DNA of 64,000 bases from Galeopsis tetrahit (GCA_963675135.1 OY776123.1:3722501-3786500); one strand, 5' to 3'. Positions 34,633 through 48,709 are shown, numbered from the stretch's first letter. The notes: generated by a model from the sequence alone, not told the origin. Numbers and translations are program-made.

Positions 34633-35068
34633 GTACAAATCAATGTTATTACATATATATTGCATGCATATATGTATCATTCAACAGAACTGTATATGTA
34701 ATGAAGGGTTTTTTTTCAAGTCAATGGTGTAAGAATGTTGCTAAGTTTATTTTATGTGAAAGGATGGTTGATTTTGGCACACCTCTGTTTTCAAGATATG
34801 TACAAGAATGTGATGAATATATATATAACAAGCATACCCTTGAATATTAAGGCAAAATTACACAGCCCAGAAAGGGAGAGGGGTGTTTTCAATACAATAA
34901 GCAGAGTTATCAGTGATGTCATGTGACATACAACATTAGAGAGAATTAAAATAGGAATCAATGAATTGCCCAATTTAATAAAATGGGGGTACACTCTATC
35001 TAAATCCCTAACATTGGATGAACAGATCCAAATTAGTTAAATATTATCATACACACCTAGAATAAGAT
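34633..35068. other. Convergent 3' flanks of solo ACT copy 3 and WDR5
   Basis: AT-rich with possible polyadenylation strings for both genes. No further gene is seen. Confidence 0.4.
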
Positions 35069-37902
35069 TCAATCCTCCTCCTGGCTCCATATCTTTACTG
35101 TCTTGTCAGCTCCGAGAGAACCCGAGGCAATCATATTCTCCTTCGGGTGGCATGCTACTGATAAAACTGCATCCGTATGACCTTCGAGCTTTTGAACTAT
35201 TTTGCGAGACTGGAGCTCCCATAAGTAGACACAATTATCCTCAGATCCACTCACTATGTATTTTTCGTTTGTTATAGAAAATGTAGAAGATATGCAGTAC
35301 TTTGAGTTGACATGGCCGGTATAAGTTTTCAGGAATTGTCCAGTAGAAAAATTCCATAGCCGCTGCATAATCAAGGTTGAAAAGGGAATGAAAATTAGAT
35401 GCAATTGAGAACTCAAAATATACTGTAAATCTGTAAAGATTAGCAAAGAAGCAATGCAATTGGATACAGACTAATGCATAAGAATATTCACAAAATTTAC
35501 AAGGAACCGATACTTTTTAATAAAACAACTAATACTAACAAAGTAGTACTCCAATACTTTTCTGTGAAGTAATACTATCTATCTTCATAAACAAGAAAAA
35601 AGAGTACAGAATCATATAGCTCGGAATATCTATCTTCATAAACAAAGGAGTAGCCATTGACTGTGTACAAGTATAACTTTTGCACAATGGCATCAAAAGG
35701 ATACTAAAGCGAAGCCCTAAATTAGTTGCTAGGCTTGACTGAGCTACAAGGTTGAGATTTTATTTTGAGTTAACAACATGTTAAAAGGTGAAATCAAAAG
35801 GAACTTGTTGTGTTTTACACCATTGTAACAAAGTAGGTAATCAAGTAACAAGATCGCTGGATTTATTAGATCAAGCTCCTTGAATTAGTTCAGTTCTCCA
35901 TGCACAGAACTACTTATAATCAACTAAGAATATTAATGAATAAAAAGTTGAAACGAAGAATTTAATCTTCTAGGCATATCACGACATGGTAATCATGCAT
36001 GTTTTGACTAAACAAACCACATGAAACAAATCTCCAGAAGCTGATGCAGAAGCTTTGTACTACTTCAGTGCTTATCAAACATGAAGTGTCAAGTAATAAG
36101 CGCAACCCAAGTTTATAACAGTTATAACACTAAAAGAATTTGCAAGCAGACAAGATTCTAAAACTTCATCCATTTTCTCCAAGGACTAAATCCTTTCAAG
36201 ATTCATTGCAAAAAAACTTGCAAAAGATCAAGTGGGAAAGTGCTCTGTTATGCATTTGACACTTCACTACTTCAGGTTCAGTCTTTTATTTCTGGATAAT
36301 TGAATAAAGTGCTATCAATTATCACGCATACTCCTCAATTTATTTGTTAGCTTAATTTATTCAATCACATTTACCTTGTTTAGAGGTGAATAGTGTTGGG
36401 CGCAAAGAGATTGATTATAATAACTTTGATTTTTTAAACATGGCATGGTTAGGGATAAAAAGGAGTTTTAAAAACACGACTTTTTTAGATTGAGGGAGTA
36501 GTATGGGGCAAGATATTGGATAATTGGTAATGATGCACAAAATTGTGAATCCTCTGAAGACTGAAGTCAGATCAAAACTCCTATGACCTATTCAAAAACA
36601 GAAGCTTAGTTGTTCCATAAAAAATAAATCCAATCCATCAAGAATTTGCAATGGGGAAACAACCTTTAGAATCGGCTGTGACTAACTATTCTATCCAATC
36701 ATGATAACTAATGATAAAAAAAAGCCTCCTTCCGTATCCTAGTAATTTTCTATAGCTCAACTTTCAGCACTTTTAAAGCCATTACACCAGCTATCTGCAG
36801 ACGGCACATAGTTCCCTTTCACCCAAACACAATATAGATCACAGAGCCTCACTTTTAACAGGTTATGTAACAAATCCTATATAAAGATCATACAGCTGAA
36901 GTCTCAGCACTTGACAATGGATATTTGTTATTCAAATCAATGGTGCGGAAATAGCACCTACTTTTCAGTGAAATAATATTCTTTCATGACAAATAATGCA
37001 TGAATATTGCATAAGAAAACTGGTTACAGAAACACCTTATAGACCTTCTCAAGAAGCTCGACTAAAACACATCTAAGAAACTGATAGAGTTTTCGAAGAG
37101 CTTAAGTAAAACACATCTAAGAAACTAATAGGAACTCAATAGTTAAATAGATATAGAACTAACATCAAGTATAGATTATAAAAACAAAATAACCAACATC
37201 AAGTAAAGACTGTAACTTTAGAGAGAGGGGAGGGGAAAGAGAACGAACCAAAGTATTATCAAGTGTTCCAACAAGAATATACTTGCCATTGGGGGAAAAC
37301 TTGGCAAAGCTAACAGGTGGATGCTCGTCATCAATGAGAGTCTTCACACAATGCCCAGTAGAAGCATTCCAGATCCTACAAAGCCCATCATAACTACTCG
37401 TAACGATCAATGAACCATCCAGATTGTAATGAAGAGCGGTTACCGGATCCGAATGCGCAGGAAGCACCTTTAAACATTTCCCAGACTTGACATCCCATAT
37501 CCGAACGGTCTCGTCGAAGGAACCGGAGGCAAGCGTGTTGAATTGGGGGTGGAAATTGACGCAGAAAACGTAGTTAGAGTGGCCAATTAGGGTTTTGACG
37601 AGGGCGCCAGTGGCGACGTCCCAGAGGCGGACGGTGCGGTCGTCGGAGGCGGTGGCGAGGAGGCGGCCGTCGGAGGAGAAGGCGACGTCGGAGATGCCGG
37701 CTTCGTGGCCGTGAAATTCGTTGTGAGGGACATCGGGAGAGGAGACGGAGTAAGTGCGAACCGTCTTGTCGGCGGAGCAGGTGGCGAGGAAGCGGCCGTC
37801 GTCGGAGAATTTGACACTTGAGACGTCGCGTTTGTGGCCGGTGAGAGTGTGCTTGAGGCGGTAGGGTTTGAAGGAGTCTGTGGATTCCGTGGTTGAAGCC
37901 AT
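35069..37902 (-). CDS. WDR5: WDR5-like WD40 protein (COMPASS-like H3K4 methyltransferase subunit), 2 exons, 315 aa
   Basis: Exon 1 is 37902-37249 (218 codons) and exon 2 is 35362-35069; the junction DNTL|RLWNFS is in phase (TTG|GTTCGT donor, GCAG|CGG acceptor). Seven WD40 blades are recognisable from HTLTGHKRDVSSVKFSDDGR onward, with GH...WD pairs such as TASDDRTVRLWD, SGSFDETVRIWD and SGSEDNCVYLWE. The length matches Arabidopsis WDR5a (about 317 aa). The family forms a seven-bladed propeller that scaffolds COMPASS-like complexes with RbBP5 and ASH2L and reads the H3 tail in the nucleus. The long single intron (about 1.9 kb) matches the simple structure of the family. The N-terminal MASTTESTDS segment is short and flexible, as usual. 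Nothing in the neighbourhood suggests a special role here. Confidence 0.9.
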
Positions 37903-39032
37903 TTTTGTAATTTCTCCTCTTCAATTTGGGAACCAGGGTTCTAGCAGGGGTTTTTCAGACGGAGCTCGGAAATTCAATTTCGATTTAATATATATATATA
38001 TACTGTATAAAATATGTTATGTGTGTATATATATCCGATATCTACATAAATATATTATTTGTATACATGTTCAAATATTTTAGACACTTTAATATGTTCA
38101 AATTTTTTTTTTTTTTTTTTTTTTGAGAAAATATGTTCAAATATTTTAGCATAGTTAGTTTCTTAAAAAAATCATAATCGTATATTATAAAATTTGTTAA
38201 ATTAAATTAGGGAAAAGCATAGTATATTTCCTTTTTTTCTTTTTTATCCTTTCCTTCTATGGAGAGAGGATTCCTTTTCCTTTTATATTTGTACTAGTGC
38301 AAAATAATTACGCGGGACAAAAAGATAAATTTTATAGTATTATTTTTTAAATGATAATGTAATTTTTTATTTATTTATGTTTAGATGAATTTTTTGTTTT
38401 CAAATTGTGTTTATAATTTATTGAATTATATTATTCCAATTATAAATGGTGGATAATGTACAATATAGGAGTATAATTTTTTAAATGATTATGATTGCAT
38501 TTATATTTTGAAATGATTATAATTTTGTATTTAAATATAAATAGAATATATTAAATAAAAAATGTATCAAAAAATAGATTTAAATATAATTTTTTTATTA
38601 GGTGAACTGAACTGCAATGCGTGAACGAATAACGATACAATAAATAAACTATCTGTATTCTTTAATTTCGTTAATTGCATTAAATAGATGTATTGTATAA
38701 TAAAAAAACTATATAATTTGAAATTTAATTTAAAACTTTAAAAATACAAATAATAAGAAAATTATAATTTTGAATAAAAATTTCAAAAAAAAAAAAGTTT
38801 CCACCTATATGATCATACATTCAATATCTACCTATGTAAGTGTAACATGTAAATTAAGTTTTGTATACAAATTAATTTTGGAAACCCTCTAACCATTGAT
38901 TTATGTTCCGGGGTTTTATGAAGAATGAAGTAGGCAGAGGGAACAAAGGGTCCCTACGTATATTGAAAAAAAGACAAATTCTACGTACAAAAATTCATTC
39001 TGCGTCTATTCCAGAAACAATATATTTATAAA
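37903..39032. other. WDR5 promoter region and 3' flank of SS5
   Basis: Very AT-rich, with a T21 homopolymer at about 38103-38124. No open frame or element is recognised. Confidence 0.4.
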
Positions 39033-42000
39033 TTATAAAAGTTTTAGTCCTGCATACGTAGAAATATGAAGGTCCGAACACTCTGAATCCCAGGAAAAAT
39101 CCATTCCCATGGCTTCTTTTATCCTCGTATTCCATTCTGAAGGGTCATTCTTCTGCAGATACCGACCGAATAGCAGTTAAGTTCATTAAACTTGCTTGTT
39201 TAATCATAATAAGTATAAGTCCAAGAAGAGAGAAATGCGTACCATATCATCAATTGCTTGGCCTAGAGACGTATTCCCGAATGTAGAGTTGATATACTTT
39301 GAGAATTTGCTTCTTTCACTAATATCATCTCCAAAGTCCCTGTAGAATTGTAGATTGACACGCCAATTTTTAGCTTCTCATAAATCGATTTTTCATATGC
39401 AATAACAATTTGACACACCTGAATCTGCTATAGGCAGAATGTACAGGAACAGGAGCTGCTCCGTATTTCATGGCCTTCAGCTACGTAAGTTAAAGTATGT
39501 TAGAGAGCTTTTACAGTTTTCAACACACAATCATAACCCTAAGACACATGTTAGCCACAGGATCCAAGAACACTTACAGGCACTTGAAGCAGAGGATCAT
39601 CATAAGATGGGCATAGCATTATGTCAGATCCTGAAATTATCAAATGTGATAATTCTTCATCATATTCATCAATGAACCTCACATTTTCACCCTGCAATAA
39701 TAAGAAAGTGTCACAATTACAGCAGAAATCCTTGAATATCGATCGTTTAGCCTCTGACCACTATCCACAAAAGAGGTTATAAAGCATTTAGTTTAAAGCA
39801 AGGAATTTTATTTTCAATGAAGATACTGAATCATCTAATCTAACCATCGTATAGTTATAGGCAGACCTTGTATTTCTGGATGTCCAAAATATGTTCATAG
39901 ACTCAACATTGTTTTTATTACTATTAATTTTGTTTTTCCCCAGTTTCTATCATAGGAGAAGCTTTTGATATAGAATGATATTAAAAAAATCAGCTAACTT
40001 CCAGAAGCCACACACTTTTTCTTCAACTTTTATACTTTAAATTAAAGTACTTCAGCATTATAACAACTAGTCCAACAAAAAAATTCGGGAATCACAGGGA
40101 GTAGGTAAAAACATTTCACATGCCATTCCAGAAATTGCTTAACGATTGTTAGGAATGGCATGAGAGGAACAGTATTCATCTTTAACGAATTTATTAGCCA
40201 AACATGTAACTTTGTGTGTTTGCTACAAAAAATAAAAGGTACATGAATTAGGTAGATGAACATCAATTACATCTAGTGCTAAATGTACATTGGATGGTTA
40301 ATTATAAATGAACTTATCCTTGCAAGGATAAAATGATCAGATAATATGCATCTGAAATTGATTTTATTTTACACGATGGGTACCCCCGTTTGTTGAGTCA
40401 ATAAGGTAGCATGAGAAATAAGTTCTATAGTAATGTTTTGGGGTAAAAGGACAAGAAGGGTTTTAAAAGAGATTTGATTTAGATGTATTCAGGAAATTCA
40501 AGGACCAACCTTCACTTCATCTTGAAGAATCTCGAATGCACTCCTCATGCCAGGGGTTTGGCCAGACCCCATGAAAACGAACTGCAGAAAATGCATTCAA
40601 TATTAGACATATGAAAAACAATCAAGATTTGACAATGAAGTTAGAAAACAAGATAGCTAACTGGCTGTTTGAATTCACTCAAAAGATATAGGTATGTGTT
40701 GCATTCAAGCTGGTTTTTATTTATTTTTTCTTTTTTTGGATTGAAGCTGGTTAAGAGAAAGTGTCCAAAAATTAAAGCAAGTACCTGAACTCCCCTTCTA
40801 CAAGCCATCCAAACAACCGTCTTTAGCTTGTAAAGGTCATCATCTAAAATGCCTGAATAAATACATCCTACCTGAAAGTTCCATCAATCTTTAGAATATG
40901 CAGCACTAGTGACATTTAAAAACAAAAAAAATAAAGCTGAAACTTACAAGAATTTCAGACGCTTCTTCATGTAAACCCAGGCGTCGTTGCAATGCGACTT
41001 TGCACATTGACTTTCCCTTCATATCATCTGCATTGTATCTTTGTGGAAGAAAATTGTCACATGAAGGATCCCAAGTTGATTTATCGAATCCAGATGGAGT
41101 AATTACCAATTTCCCCCTACAAACGAATTGGGAAGATAACTCCATGATTATAAATGAGATCACACTTTGGAACTTATAAGAGGATGAGAATTGGACAGGA
41201 GCACTCTAATAATTTTGGAAACTCAAGGAATTTTTTAAAACTAATATGTACGTACTTGTGAGTAGCTAAGGTGGGTTCCAATCCATGTCCTAAAGCACTA
41301 ATAATCTGGCCTTTCGTTTGTACAGATGACATCATGATAACTTTATTTGAGTAAACAACTCCACCCTGGTAATTAAAGGGGGGAACATTAATTTATGAAA
41401 CTATGAAATTTGAAAAGTATATGGAAAATGGTTTGAAGAAAATATATACACAAAGATGAAGCAGACACAGAATCACAACTCGAAAGAGCCTGCGATCAGG
41501 TTGATATAGAATCACTTGGTTTATTTAAAGATTATCTATGTAATTTTTTTTAATATGTCTGTACACAAAATAAAGGATTACCTTTAATACATTGACAAGA
41601 TGAGACAAGTTGTTATCTTGCAGACGATCAGGCTGAAGCAATCTAGAAGGATCAAGCCCACATAATGCCAATTTTTCAGGTTTTTCAAGGCACTGAAGTC
41701 ATTAAAACCATAAGTACAGTCCTCGCATCATATTGAGAGAGAAAATGCAAATAATATGAAGTTAGGAAACCCAAAACATAAAAGAAGGGGGCTTGCCTGG
41801 GAATCAAAGCCCTGGCACGTCAATACTATTCTGGTACTTTCTAAACCCTGTGTATCAGTAAATACTTTAGTATATTGCAAATGAAGTGTGACACATCCCG
41901 AAAAAAAAAAATTGGAAAATTGTTTCTAAATTTAAAAAAAAAATGGAAAATTAGATGCATAATTACAAATATAAAAGAGCAAGACAAAGGGCCAAACACC

Positions 42001-45000
42001 AAAGCTAAACGACTTCCCATAAAAAAGATGGAGTCTAAGAGAGTACTGGCAACAGCATATGTTTTGAACTTTTAAAATATTTAAATTATTTAGGAGCTCA
42101 CCTGATTGACAAAAACATCCCAGAAAAGTGGCCCAACGATAGAAGTTTGCCAATTATGTATATGAAGCACATCAGGTCGCTTTCCTGATTTAACTAGATA
42201 ATCTAGTGAAGCACGGGAGAAATAGGTAAATCTGACAACACAGAGAGAACATGATTTGAGTTGTAACATTAATTACCAAAATGCAAACAGTTACCATGTA
42301 GTGATTCAAGAATATTATACTAAGTACATAACCAGCTTCTGAGCATGTAAATTGATGGAGTTACCAACTTGAGTCTATAGTACCGGTACAGACATGAGAC
42401 ACCACAATCACTTTTATTTACTTCACACAGTTACCATTGGATTTGAGTGATTTTCATATAAAATAGTAAATCGTAGTTGTAACCAAGAATGAAAGAAAAT
42501 AGATTAAAAATGTGTGCAAACACATTGCAGGTTGCAGGGCATACACATGAAAGAACATTAATAAATCATCATATTGGAAAGGTACAAACAGAAATGTGAA
42601 GTAGAAAGAACAAGTAAAGGATATTCTGGCTTCCGAGATACTGGAACAACGTTATCGCAACCAAATAAACAAGGGTTAATTGCATAAAAAAATCACGACT
42701 TTTTCACGTTTTTTCAATTACAACATATGTTTTTTAAATTTGCAATTCGATACAGTTTTTAAAATTTTGCAATTATATCATATGACCATCTTCTAGCACG
42801 TGGTAGACGGATGATTTTCACAAAATTGCAAATAAATTCACGACCTTTTGTTATTGTTTCAATTTAATCCCAATCTTTTAACTTATTTGCAATTACATGA
42901 ACTGCCATGCCATGTCAGCAGGACTTGTCGGAAAAAATAGTCATGTGATAGAATTGCAGCAATATGAAAAGTCGTGTATCGAATTGCAAATTTTAAAAAC
43001 ATATGTTGTAATTGAAAGATCATGATTTATTTTGCAATTAACTCAATAAACAATTAAAAAATCAAAATAATTAAGGCAAGCAAAAAGAGCATATTCCACG
43101 AACCTCTCAAAGTCATTTGGGCAACCATATATTTTCTCGTGGCTAAAAAAGGATGAATAATAGATAGGTTGTATGAAGGTAACTGCAATTCCATTGACGA
43201 CCCTGCTTACAAATCACCAAAGAATAAGAAAAGTGCAATCTATGTTTTATTTTATTTATCTATAAAAACAACGAGAGTAACTGCAAACTCACCCAGTCCA
43301 GATCTTGTTATCATGCAATTGACCATCAAAATAAGAGTAGAATTCTGCTTCAACTTCTCGTAAGCCTTGAATTTCGTCAAGGTTTAAGCAAGCATACCTG
43401 TTTACAATGCAAATAGGAAAAAGCATGTATTGCAGACAGAATCTGGATAAATAGAATCAAACACAGGCAAGGATAGAGCTTTAATCTTAGTATTCAGGCC
43501 ATATTATATAGTACTACATTTCTGATATGTGTCAAAAGGAATACCAATAACTTGTATACTCAGCAAAAACGAGCTTGGGGAACAAGTTTTAAAAGGAAAC
43601 TGCAGCAAGGAAGTAAGTGTTCACAAAGTTGCTCGGAGATTGAATCTCCTACCGATTTTCCTACCACCTCTGTCTTTAGTTTTTAATTAGAGAATTAGTT
43701 CCAGGATCGATTCTCTCTTAGACACTCTAGAGATGTAGAAAAAAATGTTACTTATAGGATTTACAGGTATTGCAGGGTGGATGCATTAGGTTTTTAAAAC
43801 CGGATTCTAAAATCTCATAGTAGAACATGATTTAGATTGCAAAATCACAAATCCGGTTTTTAAATCACAAATCAAACATACCCCTAATGATTTGGGGATC
43901 CTTTAAGTTCCAAAGTTTTTAAGGTCCAAAATGTCAGAGAATGATGACTAATTCTCCAATATTCCATATTTACTTCTGCTTCTGTTTCTTTCAGGCATAT
44001 CTTAACTTATTTATACCTTTTGCGAATTAGACAAAAGATTTTTCGGATTTCTCATTCTTTTAACAAAAATTTAAGAATATTTACTAAGTAATTCTTTTGC
44101 TTGCAAGAACTGTACGAAATCAATAGAGCAGTGTTCCCTTGACACTAGTCTGCTGTTAACTATTCCCTATTATAGTTTAACTGCAAATATAAAACAGTTT
44201 CCCTACACTATTTTCATGAAAGTAAACCCCAGGATAATGTTAGAAGTGCAGTGCAGGCCAAAGAGACAGGAAAAAAAAAAGGTATCTAGAACATTCATGA
44301 TTACTTGGGTAAAATAACCTCAACAAGATGTCCCTTCCTCTGTAGAGCACAAGAAACGCCAGTTACATATGATGCCAAAGATCCATCAGAAACCACAGGT
44401 GACATTTCTGTACAGATGTGTATTATGTGGAACCTATTTCTGAATCAAAAATAGCAAAACATATTATAAGTTTCAGTCTGGCAGGAGAGAAAAACCATAA
44501 CAATAAGCAGTATAAAGTATTTACCATGAAGCACAACTGCACAAAACAAGGAAACAGAATTCGGACTATATGGGCATAATGAGAAGCATGATCCAAATTA
44601 AAGAGGGAAAAGAAGACTTAGGGGGCGCTTGGTTCAAAAAAAATCAATTAGAATGGGTAAGAGAATTAGTATAGGATAATTGTGGTGTTTAATGAGAATA
44701 AAAGATGATCAATTCACCTTCATCATATTTCATATGAGGTTATGAGACTCAAAATAAAGTAATCATTACCCCTTTTTTATTAACTACATCCCTTCCTATA
44801 ATCATTTCTCCTCAATCATTACACTATTTGATGGGATAAAGGGATTGGCAATAAATAAACTGGTATTATTTATTTGAACCAACTGAGTGTGTTATTCAAA
44901 CCACAGAATTACAATGAGTAATTTTTCCAAGCAATAATTACCGTATTCCAAATCCTATGATCCCTTTGGATGCCATCCAACATTGTCAGATACACCCACC

Positions 45001-47462
45001 CACCCGACAACTGCTGCCCCATCCCCAATGACGGAAATTTGAAAAAAATTAAAAAAAATTAAGAATCTGGTTTTTTTCACCAAACTGACTGAAGTTTTCA
45101 ATTCAACTTAATGTTCCCATTACATAATGTTACATATTAGCTTTTATTAAATTTTAATTATATACAAAAGTATTTTCGCAAGTCATTCTAAGTCTCCAAC
45201 ACCTAAAGTATTGTGGTTAAAACGACTAGCACAAAACACGTCTGGATATTAAAAATTAGCATACATATTATTTAAAGGGACCATTAAGATAAATCGAAAA
45301 ATTCCTTGAATTTTCTTCTCGAGAGAGCTCATGAAATAAAAAATTTAATACTTAAAGGGCTTTTTTAAACAAAAAATAGTTCAAGGACTTATTGAAACAA
45401 AAGTTGATAGTTTAGGAACCTTTTGATGCATTATGCCTTTTATCAGGAAAAAGATGTTTAATCAAACACACCACCTAAGTAAGTTAAAAAGTATGATATA
45501 GCACAATGAATTTTGGCATTAATGGAAACCATGACTGGTGGCCTTAATATATGAAGTTGCAGCAAACATGAAAACCTTACTCTTGGCTTTTGTTTAAAAA
45601 ATGGCGCAGCTCAGCCACAAACTCAGCATCGCTCTTGAAAGGAAGGTCATATAAACTATCAGCCAAGCTAACCCTTGAGTCCATGACTATCCTTCTTAAA
45701 TCAGATGCCTCTCTACTGCCAATCACGCCATTGAGCACTAATGAATCAATTTTAAGAAGCAACTCTGAGCTGATCGTAAGTTTATCTGTTCAGTTGTTAA
45801 ACACAGCAGTATTATTACAATCAGACTCTGAAGAGTAAAAGATAGTAAAGATTCTGATGTACAAAGATACCCCTCCTTCATATTAAAATCATCATACCCA
45901 TCTTTTCTTGATAATTGATACTCCCTCCGTCCAACCTTAATATGTATGTCTCAAAAATGGAAATACTGTTTTTATCATCAGCTCCAAATCATCACTTATT
46001 TACTCAAATTGTCATTCACTTTATTTATAAGTGGACCCCGCAATAACCCATAATACCCTCCAACTCCCAACTCATCTACTTTATACACAAACAATCAATA
46101 TTCTTTAAAACCCATGTAAAGGAATCATACATACAAAGTTTGGACGGAGGGAGTATTAAATTTGGCCCTCTACTCTTTCATTACTAATGGAAGAACCCAA
46201 CATAAATTGACATATTTGAGAAAAATCTTAGAAGCCTAAGCTTGTTTTTTGATATTGCAACATTAGAATAAGACCAAGCATAATTGGAGCTAATTCAGAA
46301 AAAGCAGATACTGGTATGAGAACCTTTTCTAACATTCGCCTCCGTTTTCTGCTCCAGTTGCTCAATTCTATCAAGCAATGAGTTCTTTTCATTCTTCACC
46401 CTTTCCAGCTCTTCCATGGCCAGTAAACGCTGTTTGTTTAAGTAAAGTATATCTGAACAGCAAGATTCAACACAAAATATTGGCAGCTAAATTTGATCAT
46501 CACAAAGCGAAGATAATGTGATGTGTATAGAGAAAATTAGACCAAACGTACTTTGTTGAGCTTCCTCAAACAGTTGCCAAATCTTGTTATTTTTCTCTTC
46601 TTTTTCATTACCAATGGATTTCAAACGGTTCTGCAGTAACAAGAAAGTGACAGTTGTGAAAAACATGCATCAAACATGTGAGACTAGACATACACACAGA
46701 CACGGACAGAAGGGGAGAGAGTGACCTGATGCATATCCACATCATTGGAGCCTGCCGACCTAAATAGTATGAGGAAATGTGTGGCTTAGTGATTCACATT
46801 AATTCAGAGGCACTTAGTTCAAATTCTTCTGGGAATGATAATAAGAATCATTTCAATTATAATGAGAATGATTATTGTGTAATTAGTGTTTGATTCTAAT
46901 CTTAGACTAGGTGTGGACAATAAAGTGATTGTTGATTGAGGAATAGTGGAATAATTGAAGCATAATGATTAGTTAATCAATTAAAATGGGATAATGAGTA
47001 ACTTATTTTGAGTCTCATCTCCTATACCAAGTTGAATTGATCATCTTTTATTCTCATTAATCAATACAATTCAATTACATTCATTCACGTTATCATTCTC
47101 ATTGAAGAATTTCGAACCAATTACCCATTGTAATTTAACAATTTCCCTTAATCAGACATACGCATAAACAAAGAGAAGGCACCTACGCTCTACTGATATG
47201 AGCTCTAAACAAGCCGCTGCTCTCTCCACCGTTTCTGAAACGATCAATACAGGTGAAAATTGCATTTGAAAATAATACAAGGAAAACTGCAATCCACAAA
47301 TAATGAATATGGTAGATAGAGCTTTGCTACATTCGACAAATTCAAAATTGTGTATTACCTTGAGCAATTTAGTAGTTGATGCCTGGTAGAATTTGGATTT
47401 CTATCACTGATTCGAGGGAAAAATGGAAGTCTGGGGAAAGTAGCAGCAACGAGAATCTCCAT
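39033..47462 (-). CDS. SS5: Starch synthase 5-like protein (non-canonical), 20 exons, 679 aa
   Basis: Deduced exons (minus): 47462-47359, 47234-47187, 46759-46726, 46630-46552, 46452-46324, 45764-45581, 44439-44305, 43397-43293, 43202-43104, 42231-42102, 41847-41797, 41692-41582, 41365-41256, 41116-40948, 40871-40785, 40581-40510, 39691-39578, 39480-39419, 39339-39243, 39152-39033; all phases join. The N-terminus (MEILVAATFPRLPFF) fits a plastid transit peptide. A coiled coil follows (NRLKSIGNEKEEKNNK; LLAMEELERVKNEKNSLLDR). The glycosyltransferase region starts near residue 197 (HIICTEMSPVV type). The ADP-glucose motif KXGGL is replaced by SDGSL (about 210-214). The C-terminal half keeps SGSDIMLCPSYDD and AMKYG but lacks the FEPCGL and TGGL motifs. 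This fits SS5, an inactive SS4 relative that promotes starch granule initiation in Arabidopsis chloroplasts. Exon 11 ends in a GC donor (CAG|GCAAGC). Confidence 0.85.
42673..43044. mobile_element. Mutator-type MITE (372 bp) in an SS5 intron
   Basis: Ends GGGTTAATTGCA and TGCAATTAACTC, with inner inverted words (ACAACATATGTTTTTTAAA, GCAATTCGATACA). Flanked by a perfect 9-bp duplication AATAAACAA (42664-42672 and 43045-43053). Lies between exons 9 and 10 of SS5, about 60 bp before the exon 9 donor side. A related element is at 62829-63187. Confidence 0.9.
45921..46153. mobile_element. Stowaway-type MITE (233 bp) in an SS5 intron
   Basis: CTCCCTCCGTCCAACCTTAA at the left and AGTTTGGACGGAGGGAG at the right, flanked by TA. 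Lies in the intron between exons 5 and 6 of SS5. Same family as 13258-13475. Confidence 0.85.
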
Positions 47463-47860
47463 TTATGGAGTACTCAACAGCTTCAAAATACCATGGCAGC
47501 AAAATGAGTACTGAAAATCTTCTCGCTCGCTCGAAGTGAAAAGGGGATTTTGCTTGATTTGGATATTGGAATTAAATTTTATAATTGGATATTTCATTAT
47601 CTTTTATTTATTTATTTTGGACACATGTAATTAAATGTCAGGTACACCGTACATCGGTCGATTTCAAGTTCACATATATTTTTTATTTTTGAAATTCTCA
47701 AAAAAAAAAAAAAAATTGAAAACAACAACAGCAATACAAGGAATTAAGCTAAGTCAACATAAAGTCATTACATACATAAATCATTGATGTTTTGTGAAAT
47801 TTCATCTTCAACTTGCATATCATTATTTGATGACATTCGATGGCTTGAGAGAGGAATCTG
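47463..47860. other. SS5 upstream region
   Basis: AT-rich promoter-side sequence of SS5 with an A17 run near 47700. No element or gene is recognised. Confidence 0.35.
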
Positions 47861-48211
47861 ATCGCAAATAGGGAATTAAGAAATCTCCTTCTTTGCACTT
47901 TCTTAATCCTACTTCAATGGCTCGAAATTCCGCCGCTAAAACCGTAAGATTATTGTGAATCCGGCTAGGATCATATTTTGATGGGAATCGCCTAGAGCAT
48001 ACCCAACGGCAAAGAGTTGTTCATCCGTATTGAAAGCAGCATTCGTAAATAAAGAAAACCCTTCGGCTTTGGTGCTCCCAGAACGTCTCCTACCTTTTAG
48101 CTCAAAGAAACCTTGATTATCAATTATACAAAGTCTTTGGAAGTCTTCCACGAAACGTAAAACTGAGAAAGTAATGTAACTTTTCACTTTCTTTTTATCA
48201 CTTTCTTTCAA
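47800..48211 (-). pseudogene. RNase H-like fragment of a plant non-LTR retroelement
   Basis: On the minus strand the text reads a GYALGDSHQNMILAGF strand, then LTVLAAEFRAIEVGLRKCKE and, after a frameshift, SDSSQAIECHQ. This is the order of plant RNase H-like (RVT_3) domains: glycine-rich strand with D, AE..AI..GL helix, ESD motif. Frame breaks near 47940 and again near 47860 and the absence of reverse transcriptase show it is a dead fragment. A gene-derived RNase H-like protein is a less likely alternative. Confidence 0.5.
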
Positions 48212-48709
48212 ATGTATATAGTTGCAACATTTCTTTCAAATAGCTCAAGCGATGATCAGAACTCTTTCAACACCACCCTCCAAAACATGCTTACACTTTA
48301 GAAGGAAATCAAACTAATTGTGCCTTAGGACTTAGGAGCCCTTTACTCTGTTTCCATAGACCATGTTTTTTCCAAACTTTCGATAATGGTCAAAGCCTTT
48401 TGTTGTAGCATGCTAAGCTCGTGATTTGTGCAGCCTAGTATTAATGAAAAAGCTAAAATGACCATTATTCCTCTCTCTTAATATAATATCCATTTTGATT
48501 TTTGAGGCACTGGACTGTTCAAAAAAATAATTGCTATTAATTTGAACATAAATAATGCATTGCAGAAGTAACAAGCAAGAATATCTGCTTTCATTCAATC
48601 AAAAATGGATTTACATAATGATAGTAAAATGTAACTCAGATTTCCATCAAAATACTTCCAATTTTTTTTTGCAGATATTGGTTTATTCTCCTTCAGCAAG
48701 CACGCACCC
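48212..48709. other. 3' flank of PEP carboxykinase
   Basis: Should contain the 3' untranslated region of the minus-strand PCK gene ending at 48710. Nothing else is recognised. Confidence 0.4.

Noticed and set aside
37574..37924. Arginine-rich open frames overlapping WDR5 exon 1
   Set aside because: They are frame shadows of the GC-rich WDR5 exon.
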